Below are positions 34,701-49,700 of a DNA stretch of 64,000 nucleotides, in pieces (the stretch's first letter is position 1; every line of letters starts with the position of its first letter). The stretch covers positions 120,928,771 through 120,992,770 of the forward strand of contig NW_026262581.1 in NCBI RefSeq assembly GCF_021869535.1. Reading direction: 5' to 3'. The notes beneath the pieces are model-generated. The model had not been told where the DNA came from. It ran no database searches and saw only the letters and a program-made list of their open reading frames with translations. Source of the stretch: Mytilus californianus. Lineage: Eukaryota; Mollusca; Bivalvia; Mytilida; Mytilidae. A program made the translations under genes and the position numbers.

Positions 34701-37700
34701 GTGAATGTGAGTAGACTAAGCTTACAAACACTAAAATTTGAGATGTTTTGAAATACGACCCTTCAAACAGATTCATTATCAAAACTCTTGAGAATTATTA
34801 TTCTTCCTTACATCTGATGAATAATCAACTCTTAGCAAATAAACATAGTGCACAAAAAATGGAATTAAGGTTTCTTTCCTGTCTGCTTTAAATGTAAGTG
34901 TTGTCTTAACTGGTTTAGCACATATTTCTTTTTTTTTATTTGATCATGTTTTAGTGTTGGTTCAGTTCTTATTTTTTCTTGATTTACATTGGAGTATAGT
35001 ACATTTGTTATTTATGATTCTCAAAACATTCTATTCTTATAAAGTCTAATAACACATCATCATGACATAAAACATCAAACAAGCCACATAATATGTCCTA
35101 TCTATTTACAGAATACAGGTTGTATTTACAACATTATATAAATAACACATAGCTGAGAGGGTGATAGAGCAGATTGCTACCACGAGAAAACGTTGTCAAC
35201 TGAGGCGAAGCCAAGGTTGACAATGTCTTTTCGAGGGGTAACAACTCTCAGATATGTGTTATTTAATTTATTATACTGAATGTTCTGTTATTACTGTCTA
35301 TTAAATTTCAAATTCAAAGTAATAAACTATGTCGTCTTGTACATAACAATCATCTGTATTTATTAAAGCACAAACTTGAGCAAGCGTCTCTGTGAAGGGT
35401 AATAGAGTCTTTGCCATGGGATAGAGTAAATTGTCTCCCTCATATTAACCAATCAAAATCTGGCATTTTGATGTGAAGTATAATAATGTGTTATACTTAC
35501 TAAATACTGCATACATATTATAACTGTAAAAGCTGTTAGCATTGCTATAAATATATCTGGATATGAATTGCCTCCTGCCCTTCCTGCTATGGGTATAAAC
35601 AATGTATAAACAGCTTCTACTGAATGAAGTGTGAATAACAGTTGGAACAGTTGACCCAGTAAGGTTATAAACACATATGAAAATGATGGACCTGCAAGAA
35701 AAGTTAATTAAAATTAATTGAAATTTTTGAGATCACAGAAATATAACATAATTCATGTAAGGGTCAAATGTAACCTTTGCAATATGGACTTGAATCGATA
35801 AAACATTGTTCCCCCAAGTTGCCTTCTGAGATACAATTATACAAGATTTCTCTTTGAATAATATTTACTGGTCTCTCATCTGGTTAGCAATCATGGAATA
35901 GCTATTGTTACAAGTAATACCAGATTGGTTGTTTTTATTGCTGGTTTATTTAAAAGCTTTCATTAAAGTCTTCCAATACTAGAGTTTCCACATGTATTCA
36001 TTCTTATTGACTACTCTGATAGTCCTAATGCAATTCTTTGATATCTGGCAAAATTATCTTTAATATACCTACATACAAAGTATCTATAAATAGTGAGCAG
36101 ACAGATACCTAATTTTAATATAAATTTGCATTCATGTGATTTTTTGAATTGCCTTAAATACATTTAGCAATATGAGGTAAAAGTCAATATGCTGCCCATC
36201 TTATAATATAAGGTAAATGGCAATACACAGCTCATCTAACAATATGAGGTAAAAGTCAATATAATGTCCATCTAGCAATATAAGGCAACAAAAATTATTA
36301 TTTCCTATACTAAATTCATGTTTTCTTCCATATACTTTAACTTAAACCTATGACAAAAGACATTTTTAATAATCTGAACAAAGTTAAATAACATTTCAAA
36401 TGAAATTTGACAAAAACAAATGTTGCAAATGAACATTTATAAATAATACATACCGAGAGTATTATCTATTTTGAAAAATGGCACGACCACATATCTGGTT
36501 AGATATGGTCCTAATATCCATAACATTGGCAAAAAGGCTGATGCAAAGTCCATGTAAGTTAGAAATAATGTTATCAAACAAAATATGATCATTGTTGCAT
36601 CATGGTAAAGGGATTCCACATACCAATCTGGTGTATTCTGGAATAGAGATACCATAGTTACAAAATGTACATACTTAACAAAACTTCATACCACTGATGT
36701 CACAACCAAAATGTAGGATGAAACAGTTATTTGAATTATCAAAAGATCAAACCTCTAGGTATTTACTTTAATAATGATGACATTTATATTGGTAAATTTT
36801 ACCTTAAAAATATCTAAATACCCTGCCACGTCCAGTCTGTGTTTTTGTTAGATGTTTTTCTGCTTTGTATCCATCTGATGAGTTAAGCCTTTTTCAACTG
36901 ATTTTTGGGTAAAGATTGCATAAAATGCAATTAAAACCCTATGGTACTGACTTGATATCTAAATCTTCCAGGTTAATCACTACTTTTAGAGATACACAAA
37001 ATATAGTGCATTGATCATAAAATTCTAAACATCCTATCCATGAACATTCCCAGAAATTTATCAAGGAAATATATGCTTAGATATTGAAGTTACAAAATGA
37101 TGTTAAACTTGTCAAGAAAATTACATAAGATGTGTAAGTGCAGGAATCTTAATATCTGTTCTAAAAATATCAATGATGTCATTGTTAAAGTAATCTTTAA
37201 GATTGTAGTTATCTACCCTTGTCCATAATTGTAGTACATCCAATACTTTATACAATGCAAGGTTTAATTTCACTTCCCACTGATAAATTAAAAGCAATCT
37301 TTACCCTTCAGTGCTTACAAGCACTTTGATTATATTTTGTTCTTCTGTTGTACTGTTACACCACTGTCCCAGGTTAGAGGGAGGGTTGGGTGCCCGCTAA
37401 CATGTTTAACCCTCCCCATTCTGTATGTGCCTGTCCCAAGTCAGGAGCCTGTAATTCAGTGGTTGTCGTTTGTTGCTGTATATCATATTTGTATTTCGTT
37501 CATTGTTTTTTCATAAATCAGGCCGTTTGTTTTCTTGTTTGAATTGTTTTACATTTGTCATTTTGAGGCCTTTTAAAGCTGACTATGCGGTATGGGTTTT
37601 GTTCATTGTTGAATAAAATTGAGAATGGAAATGGGGAATGTGTCAAAGAGACAACAACCCGACCATAGAGCAGACAACAGCTGAAGGCCACCAATGGGTC

Positions 37701-40700
37701 TTCAATGCAGCGAGAAACTTCCGCAACCGGAGGCGTCCTTCAGCTGGCCCCTAAACAAATAAGTATACTAGTTCAGTGATAATGGACGTCATACTAAACT
37801 CCAAATTATACACAGGAAACTAAAATTAAAAATGATACAAGACTAACAAAGGACAGAGGCTCCTGACTTGGGACAGGCGCAAAAATGCGGTGGGGTTAAA
37901 CATGTTTGATGAGATCTCAACTCTCCCCCTATACCTCTAGCCAATGTAGAAAAAACAAACGCACAACAGTACGCACAGTTAAACTCAGTATAAGAGAAGT
38001 CCGAGTCCGATGTCAGAATAGGAAACAAAAGAAAATAAACAAAATGACAATAATACATAAATAACAACAGACTACTAGCAGTTACTGACATGCCAGTTCC
38101 AGACCTCAATTAAACTGATTGAAAGATTATGTCTTCATCATATGAATATCAGGCACAATCCCTCCTGTTAGGGGTTTAGTATTATACCGTCATAAAATAT
38201 ATGAGAAGAACATAACCCGTGTCATGCCAACAACTGGTTTAAGTATAAATGTGTTAATTCCGATGCAAAGACCCTATAAGTGAATCAATATTAAAGCCAA
38301 AATATGCAATCTTTAATGACCTGACAACAGTATCGTAACAATATCCCTTCTTAATAAGTCTGTTTAAAGGTTTTGTTAGCTTTTGAGGTGAATACTGACA
38401 TTTTTGTGCTTTGTAAAGAATATTACCATAAAAGATTGGATGTGAAATACCCGAACGTATAAGATGTCTGCATGTTGAGTTTATTTACGAATGATGTCCT
38501 TATACCGATGATAAAATTTAGAAGGCCGTACAGATATCTATAGTTGTTAACTTCTATGTCATTTGGTCTCTGGTGGAGAGTTATCTCATTGGCAATTAAA
38601 CCACATCTTCTTATCTTTATAATCATTTTGAGATCTTGTCATAACTAATAAGATATGAGTCACAGTTTTGCCTCAAAATTTTTACAAAGATATTAATTTT
38701 TGACCAGTTTTTTGCAGCATAATGAAATCACAAGTGCACTACATACCCAGATACTAATTTATTAATAGAATCAACCTGATTTTAAAAGGCTTGAATAATT
38801 CTACTATTTTTGCAATTTCAGGGGTCAAATAATGGCTCTTATCATACCTCCTCTTTTGTAGATTTCCTTTCCTGAAGTTGATATGGTTTTTATCAAGGTG
38901 TAATGAACTAAATAGAAATTTTGTCTTTTTCTTGAAGTAAGGTGCATTAAAGCTTTTACAGGAATTTTAAAACTTTACCTTGGATTTTATTTGATATCTT
39001 TATATTATCACATACTCTTCTCCATATTTTATTGAATTTCATAAAACCGTACATATCATTATCTTATTTTGTACTTTGTTTTTTGTTTTGTAATTTAAGA
39101 CTGTGCAAAGTGCATAAATCAGGGTCATATTTTCTTGTTTACCTTATAAATTGTATGTTTCAGCAGATAATGGAATGCTAAGATGATATTAATTGACATG
39201 ACACCATACACAAGTATAATATTGTATGTCCTTGAGAACCAAAACATAGGTTGTCCCAGTAAGTCAACTGTAACTCCAACAATGGTTGCCACTCCAGACA
39301 ACAATATCCAACATACTAAAGACAGAACTAAAGCTTGTAGTAAGGTTTTGTCTGTTGATACATCCTGATCTGAAAATGTATAATCACAATAACAACTTTT
39401 TCTTTACAAACCAAATGGCACATTCTTTCTGTTTACTGCAAGGTAAACTCATGATAGATACATGAACCAGACTTAAAATATTGTATGCCTGACACGCATT
39501 TTGTCTACAAAACACTAATTAGTGATACTTGAATTAAAAGAGTATGATTTTTTTCTGTTATGATTTCAACCAGTAATTACATTGTAGCCAGTGGTAAAAA
39601 TATGATCACCTCAGCTATTGAAAATAAACACTTAAAATGGTGGGTAAAAAACAGAATTATTGCAACATTAATTTATAGCTACATATGAAAATACTAGATG
39701 GGAAGTAATTCAAACCAAGGATACAAATCCTTGGTCAAAAAGAATGAAATGAAAATTCATCCAACACCTGCTCATTATCTAACATTAAAAAAATAACCTC
39801 TATAAAAAAAATTGAGTGAAGCCAGTAATTCTCTATTTTGCAATGTCAGAGTGACCAATTATGATATGACCTGTCAATATAAATACAGTAAATTTAGAAA
39901 TTATGTACATGTTTTTATTAATGTGAAAATGCTTCTGAAAATTTTTAAATCTCCCATTTTTACCAGTTTTCAGTGATTCGCAAGAATAAATGCACACATT
40001 AAATTCTAAAATTACAGTCATAGAATCCTTCAATCATCATCCATCACTACTTCACTCACAATTAGACAAGACCTGTAGATATATACTTATGTGTAAAACT
40101 CACAACTTAAGATCCTCTTGGACTTAATCTTGTATTTCAACAGTAGAGTCACTGAAACAATCGCAAGAAGACCACAGTTAAAAACAGCTCCTATTCTGCT
40201 AGGATAATGAATCATAAATAGTCCTAAAAAGTCAAAGAACACCATAGTCCCATGCTTATCTGCACCAGGGTCTTCAAGTTTCTCACTGGAACACAGGTGT
40301 TTTATCATACTCAACAAATTGTCTCCTACAACAACAAAAAAATAAAGGAAATTTAAGTTAAAAGTATATTTTTACTTCTTTAAGAAAGCTCCATCTTAAT
40401 ATGTCAGTTAGAATGCTTCTTAGATATATATGATCAGATATCACTTTTCAAATAAAAATGCTTGCAACCTGTCAACTTGTCTAATAGTTTTAATGAAAAG
40501 AAACAGACTATTTAAACAAATCATTGGTTAACAATTGTCTCTTCATGAGAGTTTAGAGGTCACTTTGTTAAAAGACAAGGTTTAGCATCCTGTATGTATT
40601 AGATATACACTTGATTGCTTGAGTCATATAGGCTAGGGTAGATCTTATTTACACATTGATATTATGGTTAATGCAAAATGATGATAATCGATAATTTAAA

Positions 40701-43700
40701 AGGGGATCTTTAGGAAGTTGTCCTTATTTTTGATAAAGCGTGATAAATGCAGGTTATCAAATTATATAATTAATTGAATTACATTTAATAATATAATAAT
40801 ATTATGGTGTAAACAATACTCAAATGTACTAGCCAGAGAACTGGGTTGCACAAAGGTTAAACATTATTTAATTTTAATTGTGAATTAAATCATTAATGAC
40901 TACAACAGATTTAAGTATCGAAAAAAATTAAATGTCCTTTAACACCAATTGATGTTTGTGCAAAAACCCTGTCCAGACATCTAAATACAACCTGTAGGAT
41001 ATATCCAGTTTTATCATTTTGTTATCATAGTTATAAAAACATACTCACCAGTATGCTAAATACTGGCCAAAGGGATGCATATCTTTTGTGTGTAATATTA
41101 TTAGTTACATAGTGTGCTAGTGACCTAATACGGTATATATGGGGTTAGTAAATTCCATATGGGGTGAGAGCGAAGCTCGAATCCCCATATGGAATTTACT
41201 GACCCCAATAAATACCGTATTACGTCACTAGCACACTATGTAACGAATTTATCTTACCGACTATCTTAACGTGTGATATTTAGACATCTAGTCTAGTGAC
41301 CTATTAAAATGAGCAATTCTTCAATACTGTTAGCATTAAGAAACTACTTCAATTGATCATACAAAAACAGATATCAACAATAACAACTTGTCATATATAG
41401 CTTTAAATGTGTTTTATGAATTTATTTCAATCTTCATCATCAATTTCTTTGTCTATTGAAACCTTTAAGATTTTTTCTCAGTACTGTTTTGTTTTTATAA
41501 AGGGACGTAACACCACTACTAACCGTGTATTGAAATAAGCCCCGCCTCCCTACTAACCTAATATGGAATATACATGGTCTCCACGCGGACGCTTTTAACC
41601 AATCATATACCTAGAAATGTATAGGAGGTAAGATAATTATATTTACTCACCAGCATTCTGAATATTACCTGGTAGGATAAATCATGCTTTATCATTTAGT
41701 TTACAATATTTATACATACTCACCAGCTCTCTGAAATTCTTAATACTGCCTGATGGGATACACTGAGGTTTATGTCAGTATGTAATAAGTACTCAATAGC
41801 TATCTGAATATTGCCACATAGGATACACCAAAGTTTATCATTTTGCATGAAATAAGAATTCATCAGTGACTTATTTCACAAAACATTTTACGAGAAAAAA
41901 TGTTCGGAAATCATGAACATTTCAGTATAACTTACATACTGATCTAAAGATTTTTTGTGAAAAGAGCCACAGCACTTTAAATTGTGCCTAATGAGATATA
42001 CTGTGGTTTATCACTTTGTATGTATTAAGTGCTCACCAACCCACAGAATATTGTTTAATGGGATACTCCCAGGTTTATGTCAGTATGTTATAAGTACCCA
42101 CCATCTCTCTGAACACTGCCTGATGGGATATACTGTGGATTATCAGTCAGTATGGAATAAGTACTCACCATCTCTCTGAATACTGCCTAATTGGATACAC
42201 TGTGGTTTATCAGTTAGTATGTAATAAGTACTCACTAGCTCTGTGAATACTGCCAGATGGGATACACTGTGGTTTATCATTCTGTAAATAATAAGAACTC
42301 AACATCTCTGTGAATACTGTCTGACGGGATACACAGTGGTTTATCAGACAGTATAATAAGTACTAACCACTTCTCTGAACATTTCCTAATGAGATATACT
42401 TGGTTTATCAGTCTGTATGTAATAAGTACTCACCAGCTCTCTGAATACTGCCTGATGAGATACACTGTAGTTTATCAGTCTGTATGTAATAAGTACTCAC
42501 AAGCTCTCTGAATACTGCCTAATGGTAACTAGGTTTATCAGTCAGTATGAAATACGTACTCACCAGCCTTTTGAATACTGCCTAATGGGATACAACTACG
42601 TTAATCAGTATGTATGTAACAATAATTCACCATGACCAGCTCTGAATACTGCCTGATATTATATTCTGAGGTTTATCATTTTGTATTTAATAAGTACCTA
42701 CGGTCTCTCTGAATAGGATATATATACCTAGGTTTATCAGTCAGTTTGAAATAAGTACTCACCAGCTCTCAGAATACTGCCTGATGGGATACAACTAGGT
42801 TTATCAGACTGTACGAAATCTTTTTGTCGAGTGAGTGCAATGAACGAGTTTAAAAAGGCTTCATATTGTGTCGAGCAGCTGATAGCTTACAATATAAATA
42901 TGATGAAAATCTGATAATTGATTTATCAAATTGTATTTGTGTATTTTGCATGATAGAAACAAGGGTTTTCTTTATTTCACCAGCAAACCGGAAGATTACT
43001 TGATAAGTTCAGGTCAAACTTATCAACGTCGGTTCATTCATTATGACGTCTTTGATATGTCTGGGTCAAAGTTATTTAGGCTGGTTTAACATATTTGAAG
43101 TCACAAAGCCATGATATGTTTTTTTCTGAAGAGCTGAGCAGAGTGATACAGACAGTGGGAACACTGATAACTATGTTTATCAGACCGTATGTAACAAAGT
43201 TCTACTCACACTGACCAGCTCTGAATACTGCCTCATAGTATATACTGCAGTTTATCATTTTGTATGTAATAAGTACTCACTGTCTCTCTGAATAGGATGT
43301 GTATACGCAGGTTTATCAGTCAGTTTGTAATAAGTACTCACCAGCTCTCTGAATACTTCCTATGAGATATAGATATCAATTTTATCAGTCAGTTTATAAG
43401 AAGTACTCACCAGCTCTCTGAATACTGCCTGATGGAATATACTGTGGTTTATCATTCTGTGTATGATAAATGTAGCCATTAGCAATATAAGCAATATCTA
43501 AACCTGAAATGTAAATGAAGAATTCTTAACACTACTGGTTGAGATCCCGATAGAGTCTGTGACCAGTTACCGTCACACATTAATAAACGTGCAATAAAAA
43601 CATAATTCATATATATGTATATATCCAGAAAACTGCTGTTTACTTCATAAAAAACGAATTTCGTTGGATTTTGTTCAGACAGGATATGCAGAATTATATG

Positions 43701-46700
43701 TTGTTTTTAATGGATTGTGGGAAGGTATATAACTTTTTATTGTCCTCAATTGTATAAAACTTAATGTTTCCACACAGAGCAATATCTAAGCTTACATTAT
43801 AAACAAATCTTATTAAAAGTATTAAAAGGGGTTTATAAATTTCATAAACTGTTAACACAGAGATATGTCTCGCCTTTTAGTAATTTTGATAATGCAAATG
43901 TTGAAATTAAAATAGCAATACTTTAACAAGTAAGTTATGCATATATTCAAAGTCAATGAATCATGACTGAAGGTACATGGCTAAACAATCTCCATGGAAA
44001 TGAGATGTGCCAATGCTAAAACAACTGCATACCAAATACCATTGACTTATCAAAAGTTGTTCCCATTAAACAAACCTAAACACAAGCATTAACTTGTAAA
44101 CTATGTAAAAGTTTCAAAGTCAATAAACCATGATGAGAGGGTGGGCTATATAATCTCCAAGGAGACGAGACTTGCGAATGCCAATAAATTTGCATACCAA
44201 ATAGCATTGACTTATATAATTAACATTTGTGGTTCATCTTAAACTGATCTAATCACAAACTGATTCATGTAAACTAGGCAAAAGTTTCAAAATCAATAGA
44301 CCATGACTGAGGGGGCGGGGCCAAATATTATCCATGGAAATAAGATGTGCTAATACTTATACTACTGCATACCAATTAACATTGGCATACCACTAATGGT
44401 TCTTCTTGAACTGACCTAATCACAAACTAATACATGTAAACTAAGCAAAAGTTTCATAGTCAATAGACCATGACGGAAGGGGCGGGGCCAAATAATCTCC
44501 ATAGAAATGAGATATGTTAATGCTTATACAACTGCATACCAAATATTATTGACCTACCTCTAGTGGTTCCCAATAAACTAACATAATCACAAACTAATAC
44601 ATGTAAACTAAGCCAAAGTTTCAAAGTCAATAGACCATGACTGAGGGGGCGGGGCCAAATAATCTCCATGGAAATGAATGTGCTAATACTTATACTACTG
44701 CATACAAATTAACATTGGCCTACCACTAATGGTTCTCCTTGATCTGACCTAATCACAAACTAATACATGTAAACTAAGCAAAAGTTCCATAGTCAATAGA
44801 CCATGACCGAAGGGGCGGGGCCAAATAATCTCCATGGAAATAAGATATGCCAATGCTTAAACAACTTCATACCAAATATCACTGACCCACCACTGGTGGT
44901 TCCCCATAAACTAACCTAATCACAAACTAATACATGTAAACTAAGCCAAAGTTTCAAAGTCAATAGACCATGACTGAGGGAGCAGGGCCAAATAATCTCC
45001 ATGGAATTGAGATGTGCCAATGCTAATACAACTGTTTACCAAATATCATTTACCTACCACTAGTGGTTCACCATAAACTAGACCTAATCACAAACTAATA
45101 CATTGTTGACGCCGCCGCCACCAGAAACAGCATACCTATGTCTCGCTCTTTGACTCCGTCAAGGCGAGACAAAAAGACTTTATACTCCTCTACATCATAG
45201 CATACAAAAAGAGCCATCCTGATTTCAAGTAAACTTTTGATAAATTCATATTTATAGAGTGAAGAAGATCACACATTTTCATTTCTATATATATGTTACA
45301 CAACATTGCACAATAGAAAAATATGATATTTCAGATTAAATGAAAATTTCTGGCATTTAGCAGACAGATTCATAAGTGATGGTAACTGGTCCTTGTAGCC
45401 ATAAAACACAAACCAAAAATGGTACACATTTACCAAAATATTGGTTAATTAATTTTGATAGAAGGATGTCCTACTACCCTATGCATTTTCAATTTATACA
45501 GTAGTAAGTCATTTAATATTGGATAACTTAATTTGGATTTTAACTTTATAACCTAACTGTCATGACCAACTTTTGGTTAGTAGCTGTTGTAATCCCCTAT
45601 ATATGTATCCTTGTACATATGGAATGGATAGGGGAAATGGATAAACTGTGTATACTTGAAGTAGAAAAAAATTCCTCGGATATGAACTCAAGAAGCAGTG
45701 GAATTGGGTGGAATAACTGACATAACTTCACCAAGATAGAAAATCTAAAAGTTATCATACACTAAACATCAATATACTACCAGGAAGATTTCCAAAGTCT
45801 CTGAATATTCTATAATCTGTATCAGAAGGAATGACACCACTCTGGAACAGCTCCTGACCAAGTATGGAACCATATGGATATAATGCTGACTCAGCATATG
45901 CCTTGACTAGCCATGGGTGCTCTGGTCCTAAAATAAGAAACACCTACTGATAAAAGTAATACCTATGGTTGTGATTACATTCATACAATTTAAGATATTT
46001 AAAAAGTTTAAACTTCCAGTGCTTTCAAAAGTCATTTGTTGTTTTATTTGTTCTTTTGTTCATAAAAACTTTCAATAAAAAGACTCAGCATATACCTTGA
46101 CTAAATACTAGTTTCTTGATATGGAATAGAAATAAATACAAGTTTCAACTTTATTAGTCTATTATAATACAGCAATATAAAGAGAATATTATATTATATG
46201 GCTTTTTCAATATCACATCCATATCAACCCAAGACATCAATATAATCCCAAGAGCTCTGCTCAAGGGATTATATTGGTTGAGGTTTGATACGGTTTATGA
46301 TATTGAAAAAGCCATATCATATACACTTTATTATATATCTCAAGTAGATGTTTTTTCATTTGACGTGACGTCATACAGATTAGGGGTTTGATAAAGCCTT
46401 TGCAACGGTGATTGATGTCGATGACCTGACATCATACAGATTAAGGGTGTGATAAAGCCTTTGCAACCATGACTGATATCGATATCATCACGTATGGCTG
46501 ATACAGCACCATTGATAATATTAATGCTATTGATCATATTACACATACAATTTACATGTATTTGCTACTAAGTATATAATAAATAGCAAAATATAACTGT
46601 CAAGCCAGTGACAACAGGCTTTTGATTGTATTTTGTGCAATCTTCACCCCAAAAACACCTACCAGTTTGGAAGACTGTTTCCCAACCTCCAGCTCCTGCT

Positions 46701-49700
46701 GAATCTAAGTTTATAAAAGCTTTAATGGATGGAACCCATGGATGCTGTGTTACAAAACCATGACTTGCCTAAAAATAAAGTATCTAAAGATTAACAAAAG
46801 ACCAAATATGACAAACATTTGTGTAAAAGCAAATGTTAAGCTCCAATTATAACTGGACATTTCTTTCAAGGGCAGAAATGTTCAATGGACAAAACTGTTT
46901 GACCTTTGCAATGACTGTGACAGTAGATATAACAGAAAATTATGATGTCCTGAATAATTTTCTCTTTTATAAGCTTATTGATCTCTACAAATTCTGTGTC
47001 TGTCATCATACTTTGGTCTGATTTTTTTATTATGTAGCCCATCTGCAGGGAATGATTAGATCTCATATTTAACTGTGAAAGTCCTATGCCAAGATTTTAG
47101 ATTTATGATAGCTTTATATTTCAACATTTAGAAGAAGATTTGATCTTCACTTTAAAATTTCATTTGACAATAGTATCTAGTAAACATGTGCACATGATGT
47201 ATATGTACATAAATTTAAAAACATCAAAATTTACAGATAAATTGTTTACCCAACAGTTCTTAAACAAGTGCGAATGATTGTCAAAACCATACCACACATA
47301 TTGATAAGCAATGCAGTCAATAAGTATTTACATGTATTACATAATTTCTCCCTTCCAAAAACTGACTTCAAGCAATGAATATTACTGTGAAGATTAAATG
47401 TAATGTTTCTTATTCAAACCTGCAAAATATTTTCTTCTGCTCCATTGAATAAGAATATAATGTTGTGTTTGAGAGGGTCTTTTGATATATACAGAACTCG
47501 CAGCAGTTCTAACATAACCGCACAGCTAGCAATATTGTCTCCAGCTCCTGAAAAGAAGTTATATCACAAATTTAATCACAGAAAAAAACATGTACAATAA
47601 TTGATTCAGAATTATAAATATTATTCAAAATATTGCTTAAAAATATTGTAAAATATGAATACTAATATAATGTGCTGCTTTTGCTTTGTACAATGTAGTA
47701 AACACCAGCATGATAAATTTCTGGATACCTATATTTAGTGCAGATACACAAATGTAGATATTTCTGGCTGTTGCAGTTTAAAACATCATGTCCTAAGAAT
47801 GAAATCTCTCGAGCTGAAGGTTATTTATTCCTTTACATGTACACATCAAATTCTGATAATAATTAATTAAAGTGTAGTTCTGAGGTAGGTGTAGTTTCAT
47901 TATTGATTCTCTTGCAGTGACATCACCCTCTTGTTACGAATCAAAGTCTTCACTTCAGTCTTTTGAATTACCGTAATTTGTCTATTAAGAATGGAAATAA
48001 ATCATGTAAGCCATAGATTTGATATCATTTTCACACATGCCTGTGCCATTATATTCATTAATTTTATATAATAGAACATGCCATGTGAAAATTTCCAACA
48101 AATTTATGACTGGCATAGATTATTTCCTATGGTGTTTTTCTTCTCTAGGTATTCAGATATCTATAAGAGTTTTGATGATTACTAAATGCATTCATTTAAA
48201 ATTACATTTGATATAATTGATCTTTGAATTGTATTGAAATGCATTTATTGATTTATTGGACTGATTGATTTGATGGGTGGTACTTGGTCTACAGTGGCAA
48301 ATATGTCCTGCATAAACAAGTAAACAAGAGTGCACACGCTGAAATGTCTCGCTTGCTTTACAAACCATTGATTTTGTATTGAAAGTCTTAAAAATAAATG
48401 TTTTAATAAAAGCATCACAGAAACTCAGGTCAGATAAATTTGGTCAGACAGACATATAAACCTTACAATTTTTTTAAACACAAAATATAGTTGACCTATT
48501 GCTTATGATATTTGAAAAACAGACCAAAACAAAACAAACTGAATATTGACCAATGAACCATGAAAATGAAGACTGTACTGTGACCTATAATTGTTTACTT
48601 TTATAAATTTTGACTTGGATGGAGAGTTGTCTCATTGGCACTCATACCACATCTTCTTATATCTATGTCCACCTTACAATCATTCCATACACCAAATATA
48701 GTTGACCTATATCTTAATATAGTACTTGAAAAACAGACCAAAACACAAAAACTTAACATTGACCAATGAACCATGAAAATGAGGTCAAGGTCATATGAAA
48801 CCTACCAGACTGACATGAACCCAATACAGTCATTCCATACACCACATATAGTTGACCTACTGCTTATAGTATTTGAGAAACAGACCTAATCACGTAACTT
48901 TAACCTTGATCACTGATCCATGAAATGAGTTTGAGGTCAGGTGAACCCTGTCTGATGGACATGTAGACGTTGCAAGGAACCCTTATACCAAATATGGTCT
49001 TATTTCTCATAATAAGTGAGAAATTCACATGACAAAAAACTACTTTTTTCAAGTAGTCGCTGAACCATGAAAATGGGGTCAAAGACATTAGACATATGAC
49101 AGATGGAAACTTTATAACATAAGGTATCTGCATACAAGATATGAAGCATCCAGGTCTTCTACCTTCTGAAATATAAAGCTTATACAAATAGTATACACCA
49201 CCGCTGGAGAGTAATACCTATGTCTTGCATACTGCAACTTTCTTCGCAGGCAAGACAATAATATATTAATGTAATTTGAAAATGTTTGTGTTTCTTTTGA
49301 TCATGTTGATCTTTTGATGGTCAGTTATAATGCACCTTTATTATAGGCTGAGGCAGTAAACTATAACAGCTACATAAGGTTTTAAATCTATATCTGTTAT
49401 TAATTACATTACAATAACATGTCAAAGAATTGGTATTCATGGTTTTAAATCTTATTAAATGAAAATGAAGATTATTATACATTTTATAAAACTTTGCAGT
49501 ATTTAGCAATGACATGTATTAATTTTCTGACACATTATAGTGATTATACTTATTAACAATTAAAGTACAAAAAGACATTTAAATCAAAGTAACTAATGCA
49601 TACCTTTTTTTTTTTAAATGCAGTATACATGAGTGAGTGCATCAGAGAAACAAGAAATGTTTTAAAACATTTCAATGTTATTGAATGTAATTCAAAAGTA

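Noticed and set aside
39183-39368. 61-residue + strand frame
   Set aside because: Antisense to ERMP1 exon 7, whose frame, splice sites and hydrophobicity fit the family.
40985-43410. CRISPR-like regular array
   Set aside because: The whole 67-bp unit is homologous, with no unique spacers, and matches ERMP1 exon 5 in an animal gene. It is a minisatellite.
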